Below are positions 56,845-64,000 of a stretch of DNA of 64,000 bases, in pieces (position 1 is the first letter of the stretch; each line of letters begins with the position of its first letter). The notes beneath the pieces were generated by a model. It was not told where the DNA came from. It ran no database searches and saw only the letters and a list, made by a program, of their open reading frames with translations. The translations under genes and the position numbers were made by a program. The stretch comes from Weissella halotolerans DSM 20190. GTDB taxonomy: Bacteria; Bacillota; Bacilli; Lactobacillales; Lactobacillaceae. Location of the stretch: NCBI RefSeq assembly GCF_000420365.1, contig NZ_ATUU01000002.1:248001-312000 (forward strand), read 5' to 3'.

Positions 56845-58101
56845 TTAAGCCCCATGTCCAAGCAATCGCTTAGCTAATTGATAAATTTTATACTTCACCG
56901 GCTGAATTGGCAAATCGAAAGTTCCCACCTTGTGTTCAACGTAACCATTAAACTTGGTTTTAAAATTCATAACGCCATCAGACCCATCAAACTTGCCATC
57001 GATTCCTAAGAAATTGTACCGCTTAATACCTTTATCATGGGTCAACTCTAACATGTAGTCTTGAATTTGATGCGGACCATAAAACTCACCATACTCTTCA
57101 TAAGATCCAGAAAAGAGGTAATCAACTTCTTGTGGCATAATCATAAACTGAGCGCCAGCTAATACTAAGACATCTTGGTGCAAATTTGCTTGGATAGCCG
57201 TAATTTGCTTGATTTTCTTCTGGTGATTCTGAACTTGCTTTTCTAAATCACTTAATTGCCGGTTAATCCGTCCTTGGTTACCACCAGCCGCTTTTTTCTC
57301 ATTCAGCTTGCTAATGTCGGATTCAGCCTTAGCTAATTTACTTTCTAGATTTTGTAGATAAACCTTAATATCTAATTCAGCAATCACAAACTTAACCCGA
57401 TCTTGGAATAGGTCATAGGTTTTCTCGTAATAATCCAAATCTTTACTATGGATATGTAACCGTGCGCTAGTATCATCAATAATTTGCTTTAGAATTGGTA
57501 ACTCGTCGCGTTGCAATTCACGAACGCGCACACCCATCTTTTGCTTTTTAATTGCCTGACGTACCATCTTGTGATAGGACTTCCGAATAGACGCCATATC
57601 CTGGTCAGCTAAATCTTTGACATATTGCCAGCGCACCGCCGCTGTATCAGTCATGCCGTTAACAAAGGGTTCATGTTGGTAACCTAAGTTCTCCATCTGA
57701 CTAATAAATTCATTATTCGCTGCATCAAGTGGTTCCCCATTATCCGTAAACCGTTGATAAACGACATTCGGTGAGACACTAATAAAAAGATAATGTTCTT
57801 GCTTTGCATAAGCTCGTAGCGCTTTAAAATAAGCTGTTATTAATTGATGGTCTGCCCAATCCTTAACCACCGGTCCATACTCTAAATTTAACTTTCCACC
57901 CATTTTGACATGCTCATGTCGCATAATACCGCCAATTAAAATTTGGTTTTGGTCATCTACTAAACCATAGAGTAGAGGCCGCTTCCCACGTGCCGCCAAT
58001 AATTTAAATTGTTGACTAGACTGCGTAAAGCTAGCATCAGGCGCCTGATCTACAAATTGATTCCACTCGTCCAATCGCTCTGATAAATCTACAAATTGCA
58101 T
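56845..58101 (-). CDS. FemA/FemX-family peptidoglycan bridge aminoacyltransferase
   Basis: Adds amino acids from aminoacyl-tRNA to the side chain of Lys in lipid II. 418 residues with two GNAT-like lobes and a coiled-coil arm at about 245-300 (KLAKAESDISKLNEKKAAGG, then SDLEKQVQNHQKKIKQI). The end (GIKRYNFLGIDGKFDGSDGVMNFKTKFNGY) is a Fem signature. Only one fem gene is in the window, so whether it adds the first or a later residue cannot be told. RBS AGGAGATAGAG. Confidence 0.92.
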   Translation of the reverse strand: MQFVDLSERLDEWNQFVDQAPDASFTQSSQQFKLLAARGKRPLLYGLVDDQNQILIGGIMRHEHVKMGGKLNLEYGPVVKDWADHQLITAYFKALRAYAKQEHYLFISVSPNVVYQRFTDNGEPLDAANNEFISQMENLGYQHEPFVNGMTDTAAVRWQYVKDLADQDMASIRKSYHKMVRQAIKKQKMGVRVRELQRDELPILKQIIDDTSARLHIHSKDLDYYEKTYDLFQDRVKFVIAELDIKVYLQNLESKLAKAESDISKLNEKKAAGGNQGRINRQLSDLEKQVQNHQKKIKQITAIQANLHQDVLVLAGAQFMIMPQEVDYLFSGSYEEYGEFYGPHQIQDYMLELTHDKGIKRYNFLGIDGKFDGSDGVMNFKTKFNGYVEHKVGTFDLPIQPVKYKIYQLAKRLLGHGA

Positions 58102-58119
58102 CTTCTCTATCTCCTGCTT

Positions 58120-58136
58120 AATTTAAGCCTTAAATT
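58120..58136 (-). promoter_or_regulatory. Inverted repeat before the femX-like gene
   Basis: Perfect 8-bp arms AATTTAAG and CTTAAATT around one base, adjoining the ribosome binding site. A possible operator. The rest of 58137-58378 is AT-rich and non-coding; I see no RNA gene or clear promoter there. Confidence 0.4.
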
Positions 58137-58411
58137 TAGCTACCCGTTAAATTATGATAATACTCTATTGTTATCTTACCCTGATTAGAGCCAACTATGC
58201 TCACTTTAGCCGGCCTTTTACCAAAAATTAAATGACGTTCTATCACCAAACTTTAGAACTCAACTGAACCAGTTTACATAGCTCACCTTAAACTATCATA
58301 AGCCTAAGTGTGAACTTCCAACACAGATCTACACTTTTTAATACTCCTTAATCTTACCTAGGTCTATTCTGTTCCTGTATGCTAAACTATGTAATGAGGA
58401 TACATGTTATT

Positions 58412-58750
58412 ATGAAGAAAAAACATTACTTACCCTATCTTATTTTCAGTTTACTCCTTGTAATGATACTATTGTTACAGGGAGGCGGTTTACTTAGTAC
58501 CGTTGATCCCTTCATCCTTGGTTTAACCGTCGGTAGCGTGTTGGCCTGGGGCCTTTATTTAAGAAGACAAAAGCGACGTCTCATTCACTCACTTCAACAA
58601 CAATTGAATCGGTGTCCCTATCCCTTACCAGCCTTAGCAGATCTAACTGCGCTACCATTAAACCTACTGATAGATTTTTATAAACAGCCACAGACCTTAC
58701 GTTATCGGGATTTACAGGCCCTGCATACGGCCTTAAGTTCACTTTTATAA
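58412..58750 (+). CDS. Small membrane protein, unknown function
   Basis: A predicted 112-residue protein (MKKKHYLPYL start) with two membrane segments at about 4-24 and 34-52 and a basic segment (RRQKRRLIHS) that would face the cytoplasm, then a soluble tail of about 55 residues. The start is uncertain: ATGs at 58379 and 58394 are also in frame, and the only ribosome binding site, TGAGGA, is 13 nt from 58412. I recognise no family. It is followed 19 bp later by another small membrane gene. Confidence 0.55.
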   Translation: MKKKHYLPYLIFSLLLVMILLLQGGGLLSTVDPFILGLTVGSVLAWGLYLRRQKRRLIHSLQQQLNRCPYPLPALADLTALPLNLLIDFYKQPQTLRYRDLQALHTALSSLL

Positions 58751-58769
58751 TATCATTGGAGGCTTCCCC

Positions 58770-58958
58770 ATGAACTTCACCACCTTAGTTTGGCGCTTAC
58801 TTGCCATCTTCATTTTTTTAACAACTTTAACCAGCCTGTTTATTTTACCAGGTTTATGGGTGCGTTTAATTTTGGCCGGTTTAGCTCTATTAGAATTGGT
58901 CATCTTTTTTTGGATTATCAGTCTGCAAAAGCACCAGTCAACTAAAGACGTCCACTAA
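58770..58958 (+). CDS. Small two-helix membrane protein, unknown function
   Basis: A 62-residue protein, almost entirely two membrane helices (about 8-26 and 31-52) with a short charged tail (QKHQSTKDVH). TTGGAGG precedes the ATG. It shares a promoterless gap of 19 bp with the gene before it and has a strong terminator after it, so the two make a small operon. No family recognised; a holin-like or accessory membrane role cannot be shown. Confidence 0.6.
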   Translation: MNFTTLVWRLLAIFIFLTTLTSLFILPGLWVRLILAGLALLELVIFFWIISLQKHQSTKDVH

Positions 58959-58970
58959 ACTAGGCTAGTT

Positions 58971-59015
58971 AAAGAGGGGCACCACTAAAGTTCACTTTAG
59001 TGGTGCCCCTCTTTT
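58971..59015 (+). terminator. Very strong bidirectional terminator
   Basis: A 20-bp perfect stem from AAAGAGGGGCACC to GGTGCCCCTCTTT with a 4-nt loop and T tracts on both strands, between the small membrane genes and the ABC exporter. Confidence 0.95.
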
Positions 59016-59027
59016 AAAATTCATTGC

Positions 59028-60809
59028 TTAATCAAAGACCATTTGGTTATGATACAACTCTGCATAAAATCCCTTGGCCGCTAACAATTCTTGGTGGGTC
59101 CCCACCTCAATAATTTGTCCATCCTTTAAGACAATGATTTTATCGGCATTCAATATCGTTTTCAAGCGATGGGCAATCACAAAACTCGTTCGTCCATGAA
59201 TAACATTATCCATTGCTTTTTGGATTTTAGCTTCCGTTACAGTATCTACGTTTGAGGTTGCTTCATCTAAAATCAATAAGTCTGGATTTGTGAGAATTGT
59301 TCTAGCAATTGACAATAATTGTTTTTGCCCAGTGGAGAAAATAGAATGCTCATCATTAACAACTGTATCATAGCCTTCTGGTAAGGACATAATAAAGTCA
59401 TGAATATAAGCCTGCTTAGCTGCTGCATAGACTTCATCATCACTGGCAGCTGGCTTACCAAAGGCAATATTGTAGCGGATAGTGCCAGTAAAGATAACCG
59501 AATCTTGTAAGACAATGCCCACGTGTTCTCGCAAACTGGCCAAATTAAACTTTCGAATATCGGTTCCGTCAAACTTCACAACGCCTTGGTCAACATCATA
59601 AAAGCGATTTAGCAAATTCATTACCGTTGTTTTCCCAGAGCCCGTGGGGCCAACCAAAGCTACCATTTGCCCCTTGTCAACCTCAATATCAATCCCATGT
59701 AGAATTTCATGACCCTCTTGATAACTAAAATGCACGTCATCCAATTCTACCTTATCTTTTAAACCAGTAAAAATAATACCATCGGCTGGTGATACCTCAT
59801 CGGCCTGTTCAAAAACTTCATTCAGTCGTTTAGCCCCCGTAATGGCCAATTGCAGCATATTATAAGTTGCCGTGATTTGACTAATTGGTTGATAATACTG
59901 CTGCGAAAAATTAACGAACATGACGATTAGACCTAAGGCCACAGCCCGATCCAGAGTACCGTTCAAGGTAAGGTAGCCACCAAAGAAGATCACAATGGCT
60001 GTATTTACCAGACTCATCCCTGACATCAAGGGAAAAAGAATCCCTGACCAGACTTGTCCCCGGTAAGTAGCATCTTTAACCCTTTGATTGTAGTCTTCAA
60101 AGTTTTTGACAGACTCCGCTTGCAAACCATTCGTAATAATTACCTTTTCACCATTAATTTGCTCATTAATATACCCGTTCAAATGCCCTACTTCATCTTG
60201 CTGTAGGTTCACATACTTCTCAGCACGACGAATAATTAAATAAGCTAACAATAGTGAGATTGGCGTTGCTGCAATCGTTACCCAGGCCAGAGTAACATTT
60301 TGATGAAACATCATCCATAAGACACCAATCATCAAGACACCTTGTGAAAAGAGCTGAAAAATGGCCTCATTCATGGCATTATAGATATTATCCAAATCTG
60401 ACGTAAATCGGGATAAGATTTCACCATCCTGATGGGCATCAAAGTAACGAATGGTCATTGTCTGTAACTTACCAAACAAACCCTTACGCATATCATTAAC
60501 TGAGTTTGAAGATACAATAGCCTGCATAACATAATTAATCAGTTGGGCTACCAGCATTAGTAAGGAAAACAGTAGGAAGAACCAGACGGCCGTATGCACC
60601 TGACTTAAAGATGCCTGTGCACGTGTCGCAGGATTCAATGCCTTCCCCATGTAATTGGCAATTTCTTGAATCGCTTTTCCCATATAAACCGGCGCAGTGA
60701 CTTGAAAATAGGTAGCCAATATCGTAAAGAGGCCAATCACTGCCATCCCTAATTTATAATGCTTAAAATAATGGGCAAAGAATTTAGCGGCTTGAATCAA
60801 GTTAGTCAT
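59028..60809 (-). CDS. Heterodimeric ABC exporter, half with the canonical catalytic site (LmrD/BmrD-like)
   Basis: A half-transporter of 593 residues: six membrane helices (about 15-310), then an ATPase domain. Walker A GPTGSGKT lies near residue 387; Walker B LLILDE ends at Glu516 (canonical), H-loop His547. The signature is FSTGQ instead of LSGGQ. Its partner at 60802-62529 has the opposite pattern, so the pair forms one good and one degenerate ATP site, like LmrCD or BmrCD drug exporters. The genes overlap by 8 bp. The substrate is unknown. Confidence 0.9.
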   Translation of the reverse strand: MTNLIQAAKFFAHYFKHYKLGMAVIGLFTILATYFQVTAPVYMGKAIQEIANYMGKALNPATRAQASLSQVHTAVWFFLLFSLLMLVAQLINYVMQAIVSSNSVNDMRKGLFGKLQTMTIRYFDAHQDGEILSRFTSDLDNIYNAMNEAIFQLFSQGVLMIGVLWMMFHQNVTLAWVTIAATPISLLLAYLIIRRAEKYVNLQQDEVGHLNGYINEQINGEKVIITNGLQAESVKNFEDYNQRVKDATYRGQVWSGILFPLMSGMSLVNTAIVIFFGGYLTLNGTLDRAVALGLIVMFVNFSQQYYQPISQITATYNMLQLAITGAKRLNEVFEQADEVSPADGIIFTGLKDKVELDDVHFSYQEGHEILHGIDIEVDKGQMVALVGPTGSGKTTVMNLLNRFYDVDQGVVKFDGTDIRKFNLASLREHVGIVLQDSVIFTGTIRYNIAFGKPAASDDEVYAAAKQAYIHDFIMSLPEGYDTVVNDEHSIFSTGQKQLLSIARTILTNPDLLILDEATSNVDTVTEAKIQKAMDNVIHGRTSFVIAHRLKTILNADKIIVLKDGQIIEVGTHQELLAAKGFYAELYHNQMVFD

Positions 60810-62529
60810 CTACATCTACCTCCTGTGCCTTTTGTGTGTTGTAAATTTCTTGATAAACAGGCGAGGTTTTAAGCAAGGCGTGGTGACTTCCCTCAGCAAC
60901 CAAGTGACCATCAGCCATCACAAAAATGCGATCGGCTTTAATCACTGATGAAATTTTTTCAGCAATAATAAATTTCGTAGTCCTTGGTAGATCAGTCGCT
61001 AAGGCTGCTTGAACGCGCTTTTCAGATTGCGCATCTAGCGCCGATGTCGAATCATCCAAAATTAAAATTGCCGGCTGCCCAATAACCCCTCGTGCAATAG
61101 AAAGCCGTTGCTTTTGACCACCAGAAAAATTAGCCGAACGCTCTTCAACTTGGTGTTCATAGCTATCTGGATATTTTTCTACGAATTCAGCCGCTTGTGC
61201 GATTGAGCCTGCCTTACGCATATCTGCCAGCTTTGCATCCCGCTTACCCTGGCGAAGATTGTCAGCAATCGTACCCGAAAAGAGCATGGCCCGCTGTTGA
61301 ACGTAAGCCACCGCTTGACGTAAGGACTGTTCGTTTACATCTCGCAAATCGACCCCACCAACTTCAACTGAGCCCTTACTAGGGTCAAATAAACGCGCGA
61401 TTAATTGAGCTACCGTCGACTTTCCAGAACCCGTTGCTCCCACAATACCAATCATTTCACCTGGGTCAACTGAAAATGAAATATCATGCAAAACCTCTTG
61501 GCTATCTCCAGGGTAGGTAAAACTAACCTGTTTAAAGGCAACTGAACCAGCTAGCTTCACTGCCGGCGCATCCTTTTTAAAAGTTAAGTCCGGCTGTGTT
61601 TGCATCACTTCTTCAATTCGGCCCACTGAGACAAAGGCCCGGGCAGCAAAGGTCATCATAAAGCCACCATTCACAATGGCAATCATGATTTGCATCAAAT
61701 AATTAACAAAAGAGGTCAACCCACCTAGCATTTTAGGATCAGCCACGACATGGGACCCCACGTACCAAACTGATACCGCGATTGCTAGTTGGCCCACCAA
61801 CATGAATGCAGGCATGAGAAGGCCAAACAAATAACCAATCTTAATGTTAATTGTATTCAAGCTGTCTGCTGCGACATTAAAACGCTTAGCCTCTTGTTCA
61901 CTTTGGTTAAAAGACTTAACCACCCGCGCCCCTTGCAAGTTTTCCTTTGCCAAATTATTTGTTTTATCAATTAAGCCTTGAATTTTTCCAAAAAACTTTC
62001 CCATCGGTTTAAACACACCAGCTGATATGGCAATCACCAAAATAACCATCACTAAGATGACCCACCACAAGTTAGGCAAGGTCATTAATGCCAACACCAG
62101 GGCACCAATAAAAATGATGGGAATTCGTAAAACAGTCTGAAAAATTGCCATCACCATATTTTGTACTTGTTGTACATCATTAGTTAAACGAACAACCAAG
62201 TTACCTGCTGAAAATTGTTCAATATTACCATAAGAAAATTGCTGAATTTTTTGATACTCATTTAACCGAATATCTGCTGCTACGCCCATGGCAATACGGG
62301 CCGCAAACATTGTGTTCAATGCGCCGGCCACTAACCCAACCAAGGCAATGACAATGAGTTCTACTCCTAATGATGAAATCTGGCCCATTTTGTCATCGGC
62401 AATTGCTTGTACCACCTGCTGTAATAGTTTTGGTTGCCATAAGCTAGCAATGGCCGCCAAGCTAATCGTTAGGCAGGCCCAAACAATATCTTTTTTATAT
62501 TTTTTCAGGTAAGGAAGTATAAACTTCAT
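60802..62529 (-). CDS. Heterodimeric ABC exporter, half with the degenerate catalytic site (LmrC/BmrC-like)
   Basis: A half-transporter of 575 residues: six membrane helices in the first 300, ATPase domain after. Walker A GATGSGKS lies near residue 363 and the signature is FSGGQ. The Walker B acid is Asp493 ([11 protein letters not shown]) instead of Glu, and the H-loop position is Glu524 (IIAEKIS) instead of His. Both are marks of the non-hydrolysing site of heterodimeric exporters. GGAGGGG precedes the ATG. No LmrR-type regulator is next to it. Confidence 0.9.
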   Translation of the reverse strand: MKFILPYLKKYKKDIVWACLTISLAAIASLWQPKLLQQVVQAIADDKMGQISSLGVELIVIALVGLVAGALNTMFAARIAMGVAADIRLNEYQKIQQFSYGNIEQFSAGNLVVRLTNDVQQVQNMVMAIFQTVLRIPIIFIGALVLALMTLPNLWWVILVMVILVIAISAGVFKPMGKFFGKIQGLIDKTNNLAKENLQGARVVKSFNQSEQEAKRFNVAADSLNTINIKIGYLFGLLMPAFMLVGQLAIAVSVWYVGSHVVADPKMLGGLTSFVNYLMQIMIAIVNGGFMMTFAARAFVSVGRIEEVMQTQPDLTFKKDAPAVKLAGSVAFKQVSFTYPGDSQEVLHDISFSVDPGEMIGIVGATGSGKSTVAQLIARLFDPSKGSVEVGGVDLRDVNEQSLRQAVAYVQQRAMLFSGTIADNLRQGKRDAKLADMRKAGSIAQAAEFVEKYPDSYEHQVEERSANFSGGQKQRLSIARGVIGQPAILILDDSTSALDAQSEKRVQAALATDLPRTTKFIIAEKISSVIKADRIFVMADGHLVAEGSHHALLKTSPVYQEIYNTQKAQEVDVDD

Positions 62530-62598
62530 CCAGTCCCCTCCGTTCTTCTACTAGGGGCATTCACCAATCTAGTACTAACCCCGCTTACATTCATATAC

Positions 62599-62630
62599 AA
62601 AGAGCGACTAACACCTATGGTTAATCGCTC
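62599..62630 (-). terminator. Terminator of hflX (weak)
   Basis: Minus-strand arms GAGCGA and TCGCTC extended by GTTA/TAAC pairing, but only a short T tract (TTTG) follows. Confidence 0.5.
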
Positions 62631-62657
62631 ATTAAGCAGTTAGAAAACTGCCTGCTT

Positions 62658-63950
62658 CTATCCTTCATATTGTTGATAACGTTTAACCTGCGTTGGACTT
62701 AACACAACGCGCAACCGTGTACCATCGGTCTCATAATCTGTTGCTAAGACCACCGCCTGGTCATTTAATTCAGCCACTACTTTACCCTGGTCAAACGGAA
62801 TCAATAAGGTCTTTTCCACATTATCAGCAAAAATCTGTTCCTCAATCATGGTCACCAGGGCCGTTAATGAAGACTCATCTTGAGCCGACATAACTAAGGC
62901 ATTTTCACCCTCCCGTTCAGGATAAGCTGTGTCTGCTATTTGATCTGCCTTATTGTAAACCGTAATCATAGGTACGTCCCCAACCCCAATCTCTTTTAAG
63001 GTTTTTTCAGTCGTAGCCATCATGGCTTGATAATTTTCATCTGAATAATCAACAACCTGGACTAACAAATCTGCCTGGGCGGCCTCAGTCAAAGTCGCTC
63101 TAAAGGCAGCCACTAACCCATGAGGCAAATGTGAAACAAATCCAACCGTATCTGATAAGAGAAAACTTTGATGATCTGGTAGCGTTAACTTACGAACAGC
63201 CGTTTCTAACGTGGCAAATAGCATATCAGCTTCAAAGACAGTTTTCTCCTGATTTGCACCAAAACGTTGTACAAGCCCGTTCATAATGGTTGACTTCCCT
63301 GCGTTAGTATACCCGACTAGGGCAACATTTTTGATATTTTCTTTTAATCGTTGACTACGCCTAGTTTGATCATCATGCTCAATTTCCGCTAGTTCTTTAC
63401 GTAAGTCAGCAATCTTATGCTCAATATGACGCCGGTTAAGTTCTAGCTTGGTTTCACCGGCCCCACGACTAGTAAAGGAACCGCCTCCGCCACCCGTTTG
63501 TTGGTCCAAACGCACATTCATTGATGTACGTAGGCGGGGCAATTGATACTGTAACTGAGCAATAGCCACCTGTAATTGAGCAACTCGCGTTCTGGCCCGT
63601 CGTGCAAAGATATCTAAAATTAAAGCTGTCCGATCAATCACACTAGCCCCAGTTTTAGTCTCTAAATTTCGAATTTGTGAAGGTGATAATTCATCATTGG
63701 CAACAACCATATCAGCTTCATAATAGCTAACCGCTTCACTTAACTCATCTACTTTTCCTTTACCAAAATACGTTCCTGCATTAGGCCGGTCCATTTTTTG
63801 ACTTATCTGGCCGACTACCACCATATCGTTAGCCGCTGCTAATTCTGCTAATTCCGTCATTTGATACTCAAAGGTATCATCCTGCCGGTCTAAACCCAAT
63901 AAAATAACACGTGGTTGTTCTTTTGCTACTTCACTCGTCGCTACTGCCAT
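62658..63950 (-). CDS. hflX: Ribosome-splitting GTPase HflX
   Basis: GTPase that splits stalled ribosomes under stress. 430 residues: N-terminal HflX domain (GTYFGKGKVDEL near residue 60), a coiled coil with the glycine-rich linker GGGGGSFTSRGAGETKLE near 152-169, then the G domain with G1 GYTNAGKS near 213, G3 DTVGF near 257 and G4 NKAD near 333. RBS AGGGAGAA. The first 50 bases of sequence beyond it to the window edge show no gene. Confidence 0.96.
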   Translation of the reverse strand: MAVATSEVAKEQPRVILLGLDRQDDTFEYQMTELAELAAANDMVVVGQISQKMDRPNAGTYFGKGKVDELSEAVSYYEADMVVANDELSPSQIRNLETKTGASVIDRTALILDIFARRARTRVAQLQVAIAQLQYQLPRLRTSMNVRLDQQTGGGGGSFTSRGAGETKLELNRRHIEHKIADLRKELAEIEHDDQTRRSQRLKENIKNVALVGYTNAGKSTIMNGLVQRFGANQEKTVFEADMLFATLETAVRKLTLPDHQSFLLSDTVGFVSHLPHGLVAAFRATLTEAAQADLLVQVVDYSDENYQAMMATTEKTLKEIGVGDVPMITVYNKADQIADTAYPEREGENALVMSAQDESSLTALVTMIEEQIFADNVEKTLLIPFDQGKVVAELNDQAVVLATDYETDGTRLRVVLSPTQVKRYQQYEG

Positions 63951-64000
63951 TCATTCTCCCTATTTTTACTTACCATATAGTTGTTGTATCATTATAAGCC

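Overview
This 64 kb window is a stretch of the main chromosome of a Gram-positive lactic acid bacterium. The protein sequences, the absence of plasmid or phage genes, and the gene order (clpC next to rpoB-rpoC; tdk-prfA-prmC-sua5-glyA-upp followed by the F-ATPase operon) point to Lactobacillales. A Weissella or Leuconostoc relative is the best guess; the genus is an inference from remembered similarity, not from a search. No insertion sequence, prophage, CRISPR array, toxin-antitoxin pair or rRNA operon was seen.

Layout. Positions 1-9000: dnaX (cut by the left edge), the 4.5S SRP RNA, tadA, an RsmC-like methyltransferase and an alpha/beta hydrolase; a divergent M3 oligopeptidase; an XRE regulator with a methyltransferase of unknown function; rlmA; and an alcohol dehydrogenase broken by one in-frame stop. 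Positions 9000-20000: rpoC, rpoB, clpC and ctsR. Two CtsR operators precede ctsR, an attenuator-like leader precedes rpoB, and a strongly folded 146-nt spacer separates rpoB from rpoC. Positions 19860-31050: a four-tRNA operon, serS with a deoxynucleoside kinase, two D-Ala-D-Ala carboxypeptidases, and atpBEFHAGDC. Positions 31300-41200: a uracil permease behind a PyrR attenuator, a flavin-binding-type small protein, upp, glyA, sua5, prmC, prfA, tdk, and the murT-gatD pair that amidates lipid II. Positions 41200-49750: manA, a MucBP/SH3-like protein, an hrtRBA-type heme-efflux operon, and a LacI-controlled oligosaccharide operon (MFS transporter plus GH13 glucosidase). Positions 49750-59000: the osmoprotectant importer opuC, a nucleoside uptake and cleavage operon, a FemX-type bridge enzyme and two small membrane proteins. 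Positions 59000-64000: a heterodimeric ABC exporter and hflX.

How the parts fit. Most genes lie on the minus strand and are core housekeeping genes for transcription, translation quality, ATP synthesis and cell-wall assembly. Plus-strand genes are mainly accessory: peptide, sugar, nucleoside and heme handling. Nucleotide salvage is a recurring theme (uracil permease, upp, tdk, deoxynucleoside kinase, NupC, two nucleoside hydrolases), as is wall modification (DacA, VanY-like, MurT-GatD, FemX).

I found no clear candidate for a new multi-gene system. The least explained signals are RNA-level: the folded rpoB-rpoC spacer and the rpoB leader. The most informative functional call is the hrtRBA operon, because both of its operators match the HrtR palindrome I remember from Lactococcus. 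Start codons were moved downstream in several genes where a ribosome binding site decided the choice.
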